Assembly (NCBI GenBank): GCA_023055505.1
Contig: JALIRH010000002.1
Location: 186,001-250,000 of the forward strand
DNA: 64,000 nt
Source of the DNA: Callipepla californica brunnescens
Taxonomy: Eukaryota > Chordata > Aves > Galliformes > Odontophoridae
Reading direction: 5' to 3'
Below are positions 22,841 to 35,929 of the stretch, one piece after another; the stretch's first letter is position 1, and each line of letters starts with the position of its first letter. The notes beneath the pieces were generated by a model that worked only from the letters and a program-made list of their open reading frames with translations, was not told the origin of the DNA and ran no database searches. The position numbers and the translations under genes are program-made.

Positions 22841-23730
22841 CACACTCAGGCACATCCAGTTGAACAGCCCCTCTTCAGACTTCGTTCCATTTTCCTCAGA
22901 ACAAGATGTACTGCTCAACTCAGCAGCAAGCCACAAAGCACTCACCTCAGCTGAACTAGGGCACTCATCAGTTACGTCATTGACCACAGGGTTGGAGCAG
23001 CTCATGACTGCAAGCCCATGTAGCATGTGTGCTTCCAATTTCTATGCGGGCTGCCCAAATCCTCCTGGCAACAAGCAAAGCCCACACAGTGAAATAGCCT
23101 CAACCACTGACACTCAGTGCAACAACAGTCCCATAAATTCTGCTTCAGCCTTCCTCACAGAAGCACTTGTCTCCAACTCAGGACAGTCTACTGCATCCTG
23201 CTATCTACAAACAGCCCTTCCCTGCCTAAATAAGCGACAATCCCCATGGATGGCCCTAAGCTGAAACTGCACACAGCATGCAGCAACCCTATTCCCAAAT
23301 GAAACTGTAAAGCACAAAGGGAACGAACGTGTCTGTGCAGCACACTCCATCGGAAAGAGATGGACAAACTATGTGGAAAGGGATTTTGTATGAAGGCAGA
23401 CAGGGAGAAAACATGGTGGAAATGATGGTGTCTCATGCCAAACACAACTGGAAAGCCAAGAGCAGCCTGACAAGGATGCCACGAAATGGCATCCCCACCA
23501 CACAATGCAGTCACAAACCATACATTAAAAATGCTACACTGTGGCCCCATCCTTTAGACCACACCTCTCCTCCAATGCTTTAGAAGTATCTTCCAAACAC
23601 CATTATGAGCCCTGCATTCTGCAAATCCACCAAAATAGTCATTCTCACTTAAAAAGTGCCGACAGTGTCAAAGGAACACACACACAACTCAAATGAAGAG
23701 TTGTGGGAAGACAATTACACACCCCATACT

Positions 23731-23831
23731 GACTGACCAGGCTGTGGCACGCAACAGCAGCTGGATGCACAATGCTACCATGCGCAGAGGCCTACTTAAA
23801 GCCCTCGGGCACTCACACAGCAGCATAAAAG
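23731..23831 (+). promoter_or_regulatory. G7 core promoter, TATA 23824-23831
   Basis: C-type block. The E-box region reads AGCAGCTGGATGC, the first TGCGCA word is TGCACA, and CCTACTTAAAGCCC replaces CTCTCCAAGCCC. Confidence 0.8.
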
Positions 23832-24121
23832 CCGGCCCTGTGCATCGCTCCCTCACAACCTTCTCCTGCCTGACGCCTTCTCCTCTGAGTTCCTCCAGGT
23901 GAGGCTGCACCCACCTGCCCTCCTTCACCCACCCCACATGGCTCAGCTCTACACTCCCTTCCTCCCCCATCCTCAGCAGCCCTTCTTCTTCCAGACAGCC
24001 AACCTGCCGACACGTCCACCTCTCCTCTCTACCTTTCTTTCTCTCTGCACCTGTTCTTATTCCTCCAAAACCCTCTGCTTACCCAACACCCTCTCTTCCA
24101 GAGACCCTCCACCCCACAGCC

Positions 24122-24418
24122 ATGTCCTGCTCCAACAGCTGCAGCCCCTGCGGACCCACCCCGCTGGCTAACAGCTGCAACGAGCCCTGTGTCAGGCAGT
24201 GCCAGGACTCCCAAGTCGTCATCCAGCCTCCCGCTGTTCTGGTCACCCTGCCGGGACCCATCCTCAGCTCCTTCCCCCAGAACACCGCCATCGGATCCTC
24301 CTCCTCAGCTGCCGTGGGCAGCGCCCTCAGCTCCCAGGGAGTGGCCATCTCCTCTGGCGGCTTCGGCTTCGGAGGCCTGGGCTGCCTCACTGGTGGGAGA
24401 GCCCGCTACCCCTGCTAA
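24122..24418 (+). CDS. feather beta-keratin G7 (class C)
   Basis: 98-residue feather keratin with two private changes: Ser4 for Tyr (MSCSNSC) and Ile57 for Val (TAIGSSSS). The core is [10 protein letters not shown]. Intron 23899-24101 starts GTGAGG; poly(A) signal 24688-24693 in a C-type 3' UTR. Upstream, exon 1 carries a four-base repeat (CTCCTGCCTGACGCC) where other copies read CTCCTGACGCC. The loss of Tyr4 removes the only aromatic residue of the Cys-rich head. Confidence 0.96.
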   Translation: MSCSNSCSPCGPTPLANSCNEPCVRQCQDSQVVIQPPAVLVTLPGPILSSFPQNTAIGSSSSAAVGSALSSQGVAISSGGFGFGGLGCLTGGRARYPC

Positions 24419-25019
24419 GGGCCTGCACCCACAACCTGACAAGAACCACCACCAGCCTGCACGGCGCTTCATCCACTCAGGATGCATCTCTCTGGCACAG
24501 ATGGCACTTGGCCTCACCAGCCACGACTCCTCTTTCCATGGTGCAAAACAAGCAAGAAGGACATAGCGTCCAACCACGCTGTCTGGAAATATGACAACTT
24601 TAATTTTTTCTTTCATTGCACATCAAACTGGGGCCTTTCCAGTTGGTGATAAGCAAGTAGATCCTTCCTTTTTTTTCTTTCTTCCTCAATAAAATTCTTT
24701 TGCATGACATTCTCACGTTCCTCCTCTTCCATTCTTCATCCAGAGATCTTTTCACTTCACCCTCTGCAGAGAGCGGTCGGGTAACCATCATGCCGGGTCA
24801 CAAAGGGCCCCAAACCCACCTCTCACAAACACGCTACCAACAAGAGCAGTGGTGGCTAGTAGATGGCCTTCACTTCATCACATGGCATCTACACTTGTCC
24901 AAATCAAATCAGAGAGTACAATTACCCTGCTCAAGACCTGTCAGGAACAGCAGGATGCGCACAATTATGTCCAGTCTGATTACCCAGGGCTTTAAAGAAG
25001 AGACTGAACATCAGCACAA

Positions 25020-25255
25020 ACTGACACATAGGAAGTTCTGCACAAATGCGCGTGGGAACTTCTTCCCAGTGAGGGAGACGTAGCCCTGCAACAGGTTGCC
25101 CAGAGAGGTGGTGGAGTCTCCTTCTCTGGAGAAGTTCAAGACCCAACTGGACACCTGTGCAACGTGGCCCAGGGAGCATGCTTTGTCAGGGGGTGGACTG
25201 GGTGATCTCTAGAGGTTCCTTTCAACCCCTGCAGTTCTGTGATTCTGTTTGATTA
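25020..25255 (+). mobile_element. CR1 LINE 3' end, plus strand (G7-G8)
   Basis: Copy of 10830-11055 at the same place relative to the gene; a G-to-T change makes a stop (GAGACGTAGCC). The end reads TTCTGTGATTCTGTTTGATT. Confidence 0.85.
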
Positions 25256-26284
25256 CTGACAATTCACGTACAAGCATGTTATGGGTAGAAGTCTCAAAGC
25301 CTCTCCTTATTCCACTGTTATCTAACGTCAGTGCACTCCGTCTTGGAAAAACATAGACATTTCATACAGAAAAAAATGAAGTAGTATTGTACATCCGTGC
25401 TATCTATATCCATCACTTCCTATCCATTCCATGCTTGGCAGTACATTCTGGAAGGTTTTCCTTCATTTCCTGCCAGATTTCCCTAGGAAATCTGACAACT
25501 GACAGCCACCACCCTGACTAGATCTAAGAAATATCCAACAGATGCCTTGGAGGTAGAGTTGGGAGCCATAAGTACACTCAACATATTGTATTGTGAACAT
25601 TTTCCACAGAAGGATAAAGAAAAAAAACACTGAATAACTTTGAAGAAGATCATAAAAATTATGCATATGAGGTCCACAGAGTGAAATAGGTGGGTATTTG
25701 TCACAAAAAATGAAGTGCCATCATCTCTGAAGACGGATACCTAGAATGTCCAGTCCAGGCTCCCATGAGTGCCTATGATTGGCGCATCCTCTCACAACAA
25801 ACACACAAACCATATTGCACAAGTGCCAAGCGATGACCTCACTGTCAACGCTACTCCTCTTCTGTGCTTTGAACACTTCTTCCGCGTGCCCTGACAGAAA
25901 CATGCAAGATCGCTCCTTTGGCCTCCAATCCTCTCAGTTAAAGGCGCTTCCAATGCCAAATGGACACGTCCACAAGAGAAGGACGCAAAAAGGCAGAATT
26001 TCTGGAGCAACAACATATACCACGTGACTCACAACACTCCAGGACACAGGAGTAGCTTGCAGCACTGGGAGGAGATACTCAACAGTCCAAATTTGTGCTA
26101 AGCATGAAGGACATGCCTCCAACTACGCTTGGTGCCTCCATCACAAGGCTCTGCACCCAGGCTCTCAGCCAGCTCCTGTCGGTCCACTTGTCACATCAGA
26201 TCCAGTCAGTCCACTTGTCTAATCCATATTGGCTCATCATCTGGTAGAGAATGGCATGGGAGGCAGACTCAAACCATACAGTTA

Positions 26285-26730
26285 GAGAATCACACAGTGG
26301 CTAAGCTTGGAAAAAAAATCATCCACTCTGTGTGTTGTCTGTCCCAGCAGGTCATGCTGACCAGGGCCCTGTCCAACCTGACCTTGAATGGCTCCAGGGT
26401 CAAATAACCCACAAAAGTTGATTCGGCCTCACCACGAGCAAAGAATCTCTACATAACAACTAAACCAAATTTCTCTGCCTTCCATTAGCGTCTGGTTGCT
26501 ATCAGACCATGTAAAGAATTGACTCCTCTCCTGACAGTAAGCTGCCTTCAAGTAATGGATGGCCACAATGAAGTTTTCCCAGAGCCTTCTCTTCTCCATG
26601 CTGAATAAGCCCAACTCCTGCAGCCTTTCTTCACAAGAAATGAGCTCCAGCCCTTTCACCATCTTTGCGGACCTCCTCTGGACCCACTGCGCACAGTCCA
26701 TCGGCATTCCTGATGGCACCCAGCAGGCCT
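26285..26730 (-). mobile_element. CR1 LINE fragment, C-to-D spacer (G7-G8)
   Basis: Copy of 12100-12530; from 26393 it matches the left window edge nearly base for base. 25255-26285 is decayed spacer. Confidence 0.8.
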
Positions 26731-27488
26731 CACTCACTCAGGCACATCCAGTTGAACAGCCCCTACTTGTGCTTTGCCTCATCTTCCTCACAAAAACAAG
26801 CACTGCTGAGCTCAGCAGCAAGACACAATGCACTCACCTCAGCTGAATGAGGGCATGCCTTGCACTCAACAGCCATGCCCTTGACAACATGGCCTGAAGC
26901 AGCTCACAGCCCGATGAAAAAATAAAAACCCAAACCAAAAACAGGACCACAAAACCTCAGCTACACAAACAGCCCTCCTCTGTCGACATATACTAAAATG
27001 GCCAGGGATGGCTTAATGTTGATACTGCAAAAAACAAGCTGCCTCCCTTCTCCAAAACATAGTTCTCAAACCAAAGGGAGTTCCAACATGCCAACACAAC
27101 ACACCAGTGCGGAAGGCAGCAACCAAGCAAATGGAAAACCAATTGAGGAGTAGGCATGCAGGGAGTAAATACAATGCAAGTACTGGCATCTAGTGACAAA
27201 CGCACCTGGGAAACTCTGAACTGCCCTCTAAGGATGTCAGGAATGGGGTCCACACCTCACAAAGAGGCCACAGACACAACTGCATGAGTTGGCATGAGTA
27301 GCACAATGGCATCACTGAGGAGACCAGATCGCTCCTCCAAAGTTTTGGATGACTCTTCCAACCACTTCCATGAAATGCGCCTTCCATGTAACTCCACTCA
27401 CACTGAAAAATGCCGACAGGTTCAAAAAAACACATTCAGAAAACAGGGAAATGAAGAGCTGTGGGAAGACAATCATACACCACATACT

Positions 27489-27589
27489 GACTGACCAGGC
27501 TGTGGCACGCAACAGCAGCTGGCTGCGCAACGCTGCCATGCGCAGAGGCTCTCTCCAAGCCCTCGGGCTCTCACACAGCAGCATAAAAG
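27489..27589 (+). promoter_or_regulatory. G8 core promoter, TATA 27582-27589
   Basis: D-type block with E-box, both TGCGCA words and CATAAAAG intact; nearly identical to G12. Confidence 0.8.
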
Positions 27590-27878
27590 CCGGCCCTGCA
27601 CCTCACTCCCTCACACCCTTCTCCTGACACCTTCTGCTCTGTGCTCCTCCAGGTGAACCTGCACCTCGTTGCCCTCCTTCACCCACCCCACCTGGCCAGC
27701 TCTACACTCCCTTTCTCCCCAACCCCATCAGCCCCTTCTCTTCCACCCTACCATGCTCGCCACAGCCCCAAATTGCCTCTCCTCACTCCCTTTCTTTCTC
27801 TCCCCACCTGCAATTATTCCTCCAAAACCCTCTGCTAACCAACCATCCTCTCTTCCAGAGACCCTCCACTCCACAGCC

Positions 27879-28175
27879 ATGTCCTGCTACAACAGCTGCA
27901 GCCCCTGCGGACCCACCCCGCTGGCTAACAGCTGCAACGAGCCCTGTGTCAGGCAGTGCCAGGACTCCCAAGTCGTCATCCAGCCTCCCGCTGTGGTGGT
28001 CACCCTGCCGGGACCCATCCTCAGCTCCTTCCCCCAGAACACCGCCGTCGGATCCTCCTCCTCAGCTGCCGTGGGCAGCGCCCTCAGCTCCCAGGGAGTG
28101 GCCATCTCCTCCGGCGGCTTCGGCTTCGGAGGCCTGGGCTGCCTCACTGGTGGGAGAGCCCGCTACCCCTGCTAA
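27879..28175 (+). CDS. feather beta-keratin G8 (class D)
   Basis: 98-residue feather keratin with [10 protein letters not shown] in the core and the common [11 protein letters not shown] tail; the first gene in the window with both a D-type promoter and a D-type 3' UTR. Intron 27653-27858 begins GTGAAC (donor +5 is A). The leader reads CCCTCCACTCCACAGCC, shared with G12. AATAAA at 28418-28423. The D-type 3' UTR contains GGATGCAACTCTCTGGCACCAAAGC. Its 5' flank is the closest match to the left edge of the window (both read CAAATAACCCACAAAAG). Confidence 0.96.
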   Translation: MSCYNSCSPCGPTPLANSCNEPCVRQCQDSQVVIQPPAVVVTLPGPILSSFPQNTAVGSSSSAAVGSALSSQGVAISSGGFGFGGLGCLTGGRARYPC

Positions 28176-29164
28176 GGGCCTGCACCCACACCCTCACACC
28201 AACCACCACCACTCTGCACGGTGCCTCACCCACTCAGGATGCAACTCTCTGGCACCAAAGCACATGGCCTCACCAGCCATGATTCCCCTCTGCTCTATGA
28301 TTCTCCAACCATGCTCTACGGAAAGACGAATACTGAATCTTTCATTCTTCTTTGCACCTTAAATTGTAGCCTTTCCTACAATTGACAAGTACCTCCTTCC
28401 TTTAGGTGTATTTTCTTAATAAAGTTCTCTTGCATGCCAGCCTCTGAATCATCTTGTTCCTTTCTTCACCCAATAAAAAGTTATGGCTCTAGAAACCACC
28501 ATGAAGGTCCAATAAGGCCCCAAGACCTCCTCTCCCAACCCCATCACCTAAAAGAGCAATGCTGCTTTGCAGATAACCTTCATCTCATTACATCTTATCT
28601 ACGCAGGTCGAAACTAAGTCACAGAGGCATACAATTGCCGTGCTCATACCCAGTCATGACTAGCAGCTGTCCAGAATCAGGTCCAGTCCCTTCACCCAGG
28701 GTTTTACTGTACATACTGACCAACATTGGTCTCATTTCCGAGTCACGACCTATACAACTATGAGCTCACCACAACAGGATGCTGTATGACAAGAGACATC
28801 AAATGTCCATTCACACCCTCATGTACAAAGCTGATCGCTTCACTACAGCAAAACCTGAGGTGAAATTGTACATCCGTGCTCTCTATTCCCACCACTTCTT
28901 AGCCATTCTGTGCTCAGCAGCATATCCTGGAAGCATTTCCTTCTCCTCCTTCCCAGGGACTCATGTCATGCCGACCAGCCTTTGGTTCCTCACATCTTCC
29001 TTCTTCATTTCTTACACACAGCAGGGGGATGAATCTCTTCCAGGTTTCAGGAATCTTTCCTCATTATCATGTCCTTTCTAAGGCAATGGTTATCAGCAAA
29101 GCCAAGTCATCAGGCAGGACTGTCACCACTCACAGGTTCATCCCTGTAGAACCTTTGGACTTAG

Positions 29165-29840
29165 AACCACAGAATCATCAAGTTTGGAAAAGACCTCTAT
29201 GAACATCCAGTACAACTGTCCACCTATCACCAACATTTACCACTCAACCACATCCATCAGAACAAAATCACAATATTTATTTACTCTCTCCACTGTTGGT
29301 GACATCACCACCTCCCTCTTCAGATCATCACAGCAACTGGCTGCAGGATCAGAAAAGAAGTACTTCCTAACATCCAGTATGAATACACCTAACGCACCCC
29401 AGGGCACTCTTATTGCTTTAGGCTGCCAGGGCACACTACTGACTCAGTTCAACTTGGCATCAATCACAACTGCCTCATCTCTTACCACAGGGCTGCTTTT
29501 ATGTCTCTTATCCCCAGATACTCTGATATCTATATCCTATCCCTGAGTGAGGTACAGAATACAGCACCTGTTCTGGTTCAACTCCATTCCATTGGTAATG
29601 GCCCAGCACGCTGGTCCGTTAAGAACTCAGCAAGGCCTCCCAAATTCTGAGAGACAAATGCTCCTCCTCAGTTACTGTTATCCACAGACTTCTTACTTTG
29701 TACGCATTTGATTCCTGAAAACAGGTCATCTATTCAAACGTGGAAGACTACACACAAAAAATAGAATGCTGGGAAATGTCACACCTAACTGTTCATCAGC
29801 CTGATGGAATGACATCTAATAAAAGCCTTTGATTTTTATT
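29165..29840 (-). mobile_element. CR1 LINE remnant, D-to-A spacer (G8-G9)
   Basis: CR1 3' end complement (GAATCATCAAGTTTGGAAAAG), then a jump at about 29390 to the reverse transcriptase part (AGGCTGCCAGGGCACACTACTG onward). The middle of the element, present at 6400-7000, is deleted. 28424-29165 is the shared 3' flank; 29840-30560 is spacer. Confidence 0.75.
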
Positions 29841-30559
29841 TAGGAACCACCAGTTCACTCAAGGTCTTCAGTATTTGTCAAAATACGTGGTGGATATGTA
29901 ATCCAGAAGGATATGGGGAAAATCACGATGAATAACTTTGAAGAAGATCGTACAAGTTACGCCAATGAGGTTCCTTTGGTGGACCAGGAGGGTACATGTC
30001 CCAAAAAAGGAAGTGTTTTCAACAACAAACCAGGTTACCTAGAATGCCCAGTGTAGGCTTCCACGGATGCTTGGAATTGGCAACTCCTTTGAACAACAAA
30101 GACACAAACCACAGTGCACAAGTGCCAAGCGATGACCTCACTGTCAACACTGCTCCTTTTCTGTGCGTTGGCCACTCCTTCCACATGTCCTGACACAAAC
30201 ATGCAAGATCGCTCCATTGGCCTCCTATCTTCTCACTTGAAAGCTGCTGCCAGTCACAAATGGACACGTCCTCAAGAGAAGGACAAAAAAAGTCAGAGTT
30301 GCTGGAAGGAGAACACACACCAGATGATGATGATGCGCAACACTACACAGTGCAAGAGCACCTCACAGCCCTGAGAGAATAGCCTTTACAGTCCAAAGGA
30401 GTGGTAGGCATGAGGGACTAGCCTCCATCTACATACAGTGACCCCACAGCAAGGCTCTGCACAGTGGCCTTTAGCCAGCTCCATTCAGTCCACTTCAAAC
30501 TCCACTTCTCTAACCCATACTGGCGCAGCTTCTGGAATGGGATATAGTCTCAAATCATA

Positions 30560-31040
30560 CCATTATAGAATCAAACAACAGTGAATGTTGGAATGGATCC
30601 ATATCATCATCCCTTCTCTGATTAATTCCCCTCACCAGGTTATGCTGATCAGGACCCTGACCATTCTGGCCCTGAATTGCTCCACTGATGAAGAACCCAC
30701 AAGCTGACTGGGCAGCATGTGCTAAGGTCTCGCAACTACCTGAGTCAAGGATTTCTTCGTAACACCTAAACCAAATTTCTCCTCTTTCTGTTTAAGTGTC
30801 CTACTGCTATCTGACCATGTAAAGAGCTGGTTTCCCCTGCTGCCTGTTAACTGCCTACAAGCACTGGAAGGCTACCGTGAGGTCTACCTAGGGCCTTCTC
30901 CTCTCCACGCTGAATAAGCCCAACTCCTGCAGCTTTTCTTCAACAGAGATGATCTGCAGCCCTTTGAACTTATCTGTGGCCCTCCTCTAGACCCTCTGCA
31001 CACAGCTCCTGCAGCATTCCTCACACACTCAGGCACATCC
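30560..31040 (-). mobile_element. second CR1 fragment, D-to-A spacer (G8-G9)
   Basis: Related to 8180-8640: GAATAAGCCCAACTCCTGCAG and the flanking CR1 frame EEKLQELGLFSVERR on the minus strand. 31040-31930 is upstream spacer. Confidence 0.75.
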
Positions 31041-31930
31041 AGTTGAACAGCCCTGCTTCAAACTTCGCTCCATTTTCCTCAGAACAAGATGTACTGCTCA
31101 CCTCGGCAGCAAGCCACAAAGCACTCACCTCAGCTGAACGAGGGCATGCCTTGCACTCATCAGTTATGTCACTGACCACATGGCTGGAGCAGCTCATGAC
31201 GGCAAGCCCATGTAGCATGTGTGCTTCCAATTTCTATGTGGAATCCCCCAATCCTCCTGGCAACAAGCAAAGCCCACACAGAGAAATAGCCTCAACCACT
31301 GACACCCAAAGCAACAGTGGTCCCATAAATTCTGCTTCAGTCTTCCTGACAAAACCACTCATCTCCAACTCAGGACAATCTACTGCATCCTGCTATCTAC
31401 AAACAGACCTTCTCTGCCTAAATAAGCTACAATCCCCATGGATGGCCTGAAGCCAAAACTGCACCAAACAGGCAGCAACACGATTCCCAAATGAAAACAT
31501 AAAGCACGAAGGGAACCAAGGTGTCCGTGATGTACATACTATGGGAAAACAAAGACTAAAACACATGGAAAGGGAATGGGATGAAAGCAGTCATGGAGAA
31601 AACACAAAGGAATTGACAAGGTCTCATGTCAACCACACCTGGGAAGCCCAATGTAGTCTGACAAGGAAGCCAGGTAATGGTGTCCCCACCACACAATGCA
31701 GTCACAAACCATACATTAAAAATGCTACACTGTGGCCTCATCCTTTAGACCACACCTCTCCTCCAATGCTTTAGAAGTATCTTCTAAACACCATTATGAG
31801 CCCTGCATTCTGCAAATCCACCAAAATAGTCATTCTCACTTAAAAAGTGCCGACAGTGTCAAAGGCACACATCCACAGCACAAGGAAAAGAAAAGCAAGC
31901 GCTGTGGCAAGGCAAACACACCCCACCTCA

Positions 31931-32031
31931 TGACTGACCAGGCTGTGCATTCAACAGCTGCTGGCTGCACAATGCTGCCATGCGCAGACGCTCTCCCCAA
32001 GCCCTCGGGCACTCACATAGCAGCATAAAAG
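31931..32031 (+). promoter_or_regulatory. G9 core promoter, TATA 32024-32031
   Basis: A-type block: GCATTCAACAGCTGCTGG still has a CAGCTG core, the first TGCGCA word is TGCACA, and the second is followed by GACGCTC. One base shorter than G13 in GGCTGTG(G)CATTC. Confidence 0.8.
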
Positions 32032-32323
32032 CCGGCCTTGTGCCTCGCTCCCTCACACCCTTCTCCTGACGCCTTTTGCTCTGCACTCCTCCAGGTGAGC
32101 CTGTACCTCACAGCTCTCCTTAACCCTCTCCACCCGGCAGAGCTCTACACTACCCTTCTCCTCCAACTGCAGCAGCACTTCTTCTTCCATGCAGGCAACC
32201 TGCGAACAGCCCACCATCACCTCTCCTCACTACCTTTCTTTCTCTCTGCACCTGTTCTTATTCCTCCAACATCCTCTGCTTAACCAACCATCCTCTCTTC
32301 CAGAGACCCTCCATCCCACAGCC

Positions 32324-32620
32324 ATGTCCTGCTACAACAGCTGCAGCCCCTGTGGACCCACCCCGCTGGCTAACAGCTGCAACGAGCCCTGTGTCAGGCA
32401 GTGCCAGGACTCCCAAGTCGTCATCCAGCCTTCCACCGTGGTGGTCACCCTGCCGGGACCCATCCTCAGCTCCTTCCCCCAGAACACCGCCGTCGGATCC
32501 TCCTCCTCAGCTGCCGTGGGCAGCGCCCTCAGCTCCCAGGGAGTGGCCATCTCCTCCGGTGGCTTCGGCTTCGGAGGCCTGGGCTGCCTCACTGGTGGGA
32601 GAGCCCGCTACCCCTGCTAA
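32324..32620 (+). CDS. feather beta-keratin G9 (class A)
   Basis: 98-residue feather keratin with [10 protein letters not shown] in the core; its protein is identical to that of G10, the next gene downstream, despite the different 3' UTR class. It has both Gly-Phe pairs, unlike the A-type G5. Exon 1 ends at 32094, intron 32095-32303, AATAAA at 32775-32780. The promoter is shared with G13: GCATTCAACAGCTGCTGG replaces GCACGCAACAGCAGCTGG. Confidence 0.96.
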   Translation: MSCYNSCSPCGPTPLANSCNEPCVRQCQDSQVVIQPSTVVVTLPGPILSSFPQNTAVGSSSSAAVGSALSSQGVAISSGGFGFGGLGCLTGGRARYPC

Positions 32621-33331
32621 GGGCCTGCACCCACACCCTGGAGAAAATCAAGAAAGAAGGAAGCAGCACCTGGAAACATGACCACTGTAACCTTCCTCTG
32701 TCTTTGCACCTCAAGTTGCAGCCTTCCTAAGTGGAAGTCACCAAGTACTTCTTCTCTTTTGCTGTGTTTTTCTCAATAAACTTCTCATGCACGACAGACC
32801 CAGATTCCTCTTCATCCTTTCTTTGATCAATGTTCTTTCCTCACCACACTGTTCAGAGAATGTCTCTGGAAACCATCAAGACAGGTCCAAAAATGCCTCA
32901 ATAACTCCTCTCAAAACCAGCTCACCAGCAAGAACATCGATGGCTAGCAGATGGCCTTCCTCTCATCATGTTTTCTGTACTTCTACAAAAACAATCATAT
33001 AGTACAGTTACCCTCTAGAACAAAGCTGGTCACTTCTACGTGAAAAAACTGAGCTGGGTTTGTACATGAGTGCTCTTTATTTCCAACACTTCTCAACCAT
33101 TATGTGCTGGACAATATTTACTATGAGGATTTCCTTAACCTTCTTTCCAGGGATTCATATCTGGCCAACCAGCCTGCAGTACCTCACACCTACCTTCTTT
33201 TCTCACACATACGATTGGGATCAGCCTCATCCCAGTTTTAGGAACCTCTCCTCACTATCAAAATTTTCCTAAGATAATTGTAATCAGTGTAGTCAAGAAA
33301 GTAGACAGGACTCTCACCATTTGGTCTTTGA

Positions 33332-34325
33332 ATCAAAGAATCACCAGGGTTGGAAATGTCCTCTAAGAACATTAGGTACAACCGTCCACCTATCACCAAT
33401 ATTTCCATCTAAATCCCGGCCCTCAGTGAAACATCTCAATGTTTCTTGAACATCTCCTGGGACTGCGACACCATCACTTCACTCTGTAGACCATTCCAGC
33501 TCCTGATCACTCTCTCCGAGAAAAACTAGTTCATAACGTCCAGCCTGAATCTCCCTTGGTGCTACTTGAGGCTGTGCCCTCCAGTCCTCTTCTAGTTGCA
33601 CGGAAGAAGACACCAACACCAACCTCACCGCAGCTTCCTTTCGGGTAATTGTGGAGAGTCAAGAGGTCAGCACAGAGCCTCCTCTTCTCCAAACCAAAAC
33701 TGAAGACAGAACACGAGGTTGAACTCCATCCCGGTGGCCTCACTGCAGCTATCCAACCTGTGTAGACTGCTCTGTAAGGACTTCCTTCCCCTCCTCTTGT
33801 ACCACTGAATCCAAAGCTGAACACTGTACTGGAGACGATGTTGCAGCGGCACAGAGCAGAGTGCAACAACACTACACTCTCCTGCTGTCGGTGCTGGGCC
33901 CAATGCAACCCAGGGCACAGTCAGCCCACTAGGCTGCCAGGGCACACCTGTGACTCACATTCAACTTGACATCTACCACAACCTCCTCATCTCTTTCTGT
34001 GAGGCTGCTTTTATGTCTCTCCTCCCCAAATACCTAGATAGCGTCAAAGTGTCCATGTCTCAGGTGCAGATTCCAGCTCTTGCACTCATTAAAGTTCATG
34101 CCATCGATGATGGCCCAACTCTTGGGTCTCTCAAGTGCTCTCTACAAAGCCACGTTAATCCTGAGAGAGTCAACTGCTCCTCCATAGTTACAGTCCTCCA
34201 CAAATTTCTTACTTTGTATGCATTTGAGTCCTTTGTCCAACACACTCAGAAAAACATGGAGGACAACAGACCCAAATATGAAACTCAAGGAAATCCCACA
34301 CCTGACTGGCCACCAGCTGACTAGA
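33332..34325 (-). mobile_element. CR1 LINE remnant, A-to-B spacer (G9-G10)
   Basis: Copy of 2488-3480. Minus strand: FIFGSVVLHVFLSVLDKGLKC-like reverse transcriptase segment (FIFGSVVLHVF, VLDKGLKC). 34325-35240 is spacer with the same variants as G1-G2. Confidence 0.75.
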
Positions 34326-35240
34326 TCTAAGAAACATCTAAAAGATGCTTTTGAGGTATAGTTGGGAGTCATCACTTCCCGACACGTATTATGTGTTGTT
34401 CAAGATATATGGTGGAAGTTTTCTCCTGGACATGAAAGGAAAAACTATTAATAACATGGATGATGATCACAGAAATTACACCTATGAGGTTCCCTTGATG
34501 AATTACATGGGTAATCATCACAGAAAAGGAAGTGCCATCATCTCCGAACCAGGATGCCTAAAATGCCCAGTCCAGGTTTCCACAGATGTTTTGAACTATA
34601 ACAACAAAGACAGAAAAGATATTGCACAAGTGCCTGGTGATGACCTCACACTCTACAATGCTCCTCTTTCACATGCTTTGGCCAATTTTCCACGTACACT
34701 GAAACAAACATGCAAGATCACTCCAGTGGAATCCAATCCACTCACTTGGAAGGTGACGTCGGTGCTAAATTGAGACACTCTCAAGTGGAGAATGTGAGAA
34801 GGCACAGTTGCTGGAAGGAGAACACAAACCACATGATGTGCAAGACAATGCAGTGCAATAGAGAACAAAACAACAACTAAGCACAAGGAAAGCAAATGCA
34901 GTAGAAGGCAAGCAGGGAGTATATACTATGCATGTAGGAGCGTCTTGTGTCAAACACAGCTGGGAAAACCAGAACAGCACACTGAGGATGCCAGGAATGG
35001 GTTCCACACCTGAAAAAGTGGACATAGAAACACAGTATGAGTAGCACACCATGTCATGAGAAAGGAGAATACATCGATCATCCAATGCTATAGACGACTC
35101 TACCAACCACCTCCATGAGATACGCCTTCCACATAACTCAACTCACACTCAAAAAATGCCTACAGAGTCAAAGGAACACATCCACAAAACAAGGAAATGA
35201 AAAGGAAGAGTTGTGGGAAGGCAATAACACACCACATAAT

Positions 35241-35341
35241 GACTGACCAAGCGCTGGCACGCAACAGCAGCTGGCTGCGCAAAGCTGCCATGCGCAGAGG
35301 CTCTCTCCAAGCCCTCGGGCGCTCACACAGCAGCATAAAAG
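35241..35341 (+). promoter_or_regulatory. G10 core promoter, TATA 35334-35341
   Basis: B-type block with GACCAAGCGCTGGC; after the TATA box it reads GCCAACCTTG, as in G2. Confidence 0.8.
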
Positions 35342-35632
35342 CCAACCTTGTGCCTCGCTCCCTCACACCCTTCTCCTGACGCCTTCTCCTCTACTCGCCT
35401 CCAGGTGAGCCTGCACCCCACTGCCCTCCTTCACCCTCCCCACCTTGCCCTGCTCTACAAACCCTTTCTCCACAAGCCGAACCATCCCTTCTTCTTCCAT
35501 TCAGCCACGCTCCAAACAGCCCAACACCACCTCTGCTCAAGAAATTTGTTTCACTCCCCACCTGTTCTTATTCCTCCAAAACCCTCTGCTAACCAACCAT
35601 CCTCTCTTCCAGAGACCCTCCACCCCACAGCC

Positions 35633-35929
35633 ATGTCCTGCTACAACAGCTGCAGCCCCTGTGGACCCACCCCGCTGGCTAACAGCTGCAACGAGCCCTG
35701 TGTCAGGCAGTGCCAGGACTCCCAAGTCGTCATCCAGCCTTCCACCGTGGTGGTCACCCTGCCGGGACCCATCCTCAGCTCCTTCCCCCAGAACACTGCC
35801 GTTGGATCCTCCTCCTCAGCTGCCGTGGGCAGCGCCCTCAGCTCCCAGGGAGTGGCCATCTCCTCCGGTGGCTTCGGCTTCGGAGGCCTGGGCTGCCTCA
35901 CTGGTGGGAGGGCCCGCTACCCCTGTTAA
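35633..35929 (+). CDS. feather beta-keratin G10 (class B)
   Basis: 98-residue feather keratin with [10 protein letters not shown] in the core. The last codon is TGT before TAA, where the other copies use TGC, a private silent change. Exon 1 ends at 35404 with CTACTCGCCTCCAG, as in G2; intron 35405-35612; AATAAA at 36168-36173. It is the closest relative of G2 in promoter, leader and spacer, 30.8 kb away, and carries the same silent variants in AACACTGCCGTTGG. Confidence 0.96.
   Translation: MSCYNSCSPCGPTPLANSCNEPCVRQCQDSQVVIQPSTVVVTLPGPILSSFPQNTAVGSSSSAAVGSALSSQGVAISSGGFGFGGLGCLTGGRARYPC

Larger units (their letters stand above)
15751..32323 (+). repeat. higher-order repeat 2, four genes (G5-G8)
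   Basis: Spacing of start codons is 3,299, 5,072, 3,757 and 4,445 bp (classes A, B, C, D); total 16,573 bp. Each spacer aligns by eye along its whole length with the same-class spacer of the next repeat, including CR1 remnants and poly(A) regions. Confidence 0.85.
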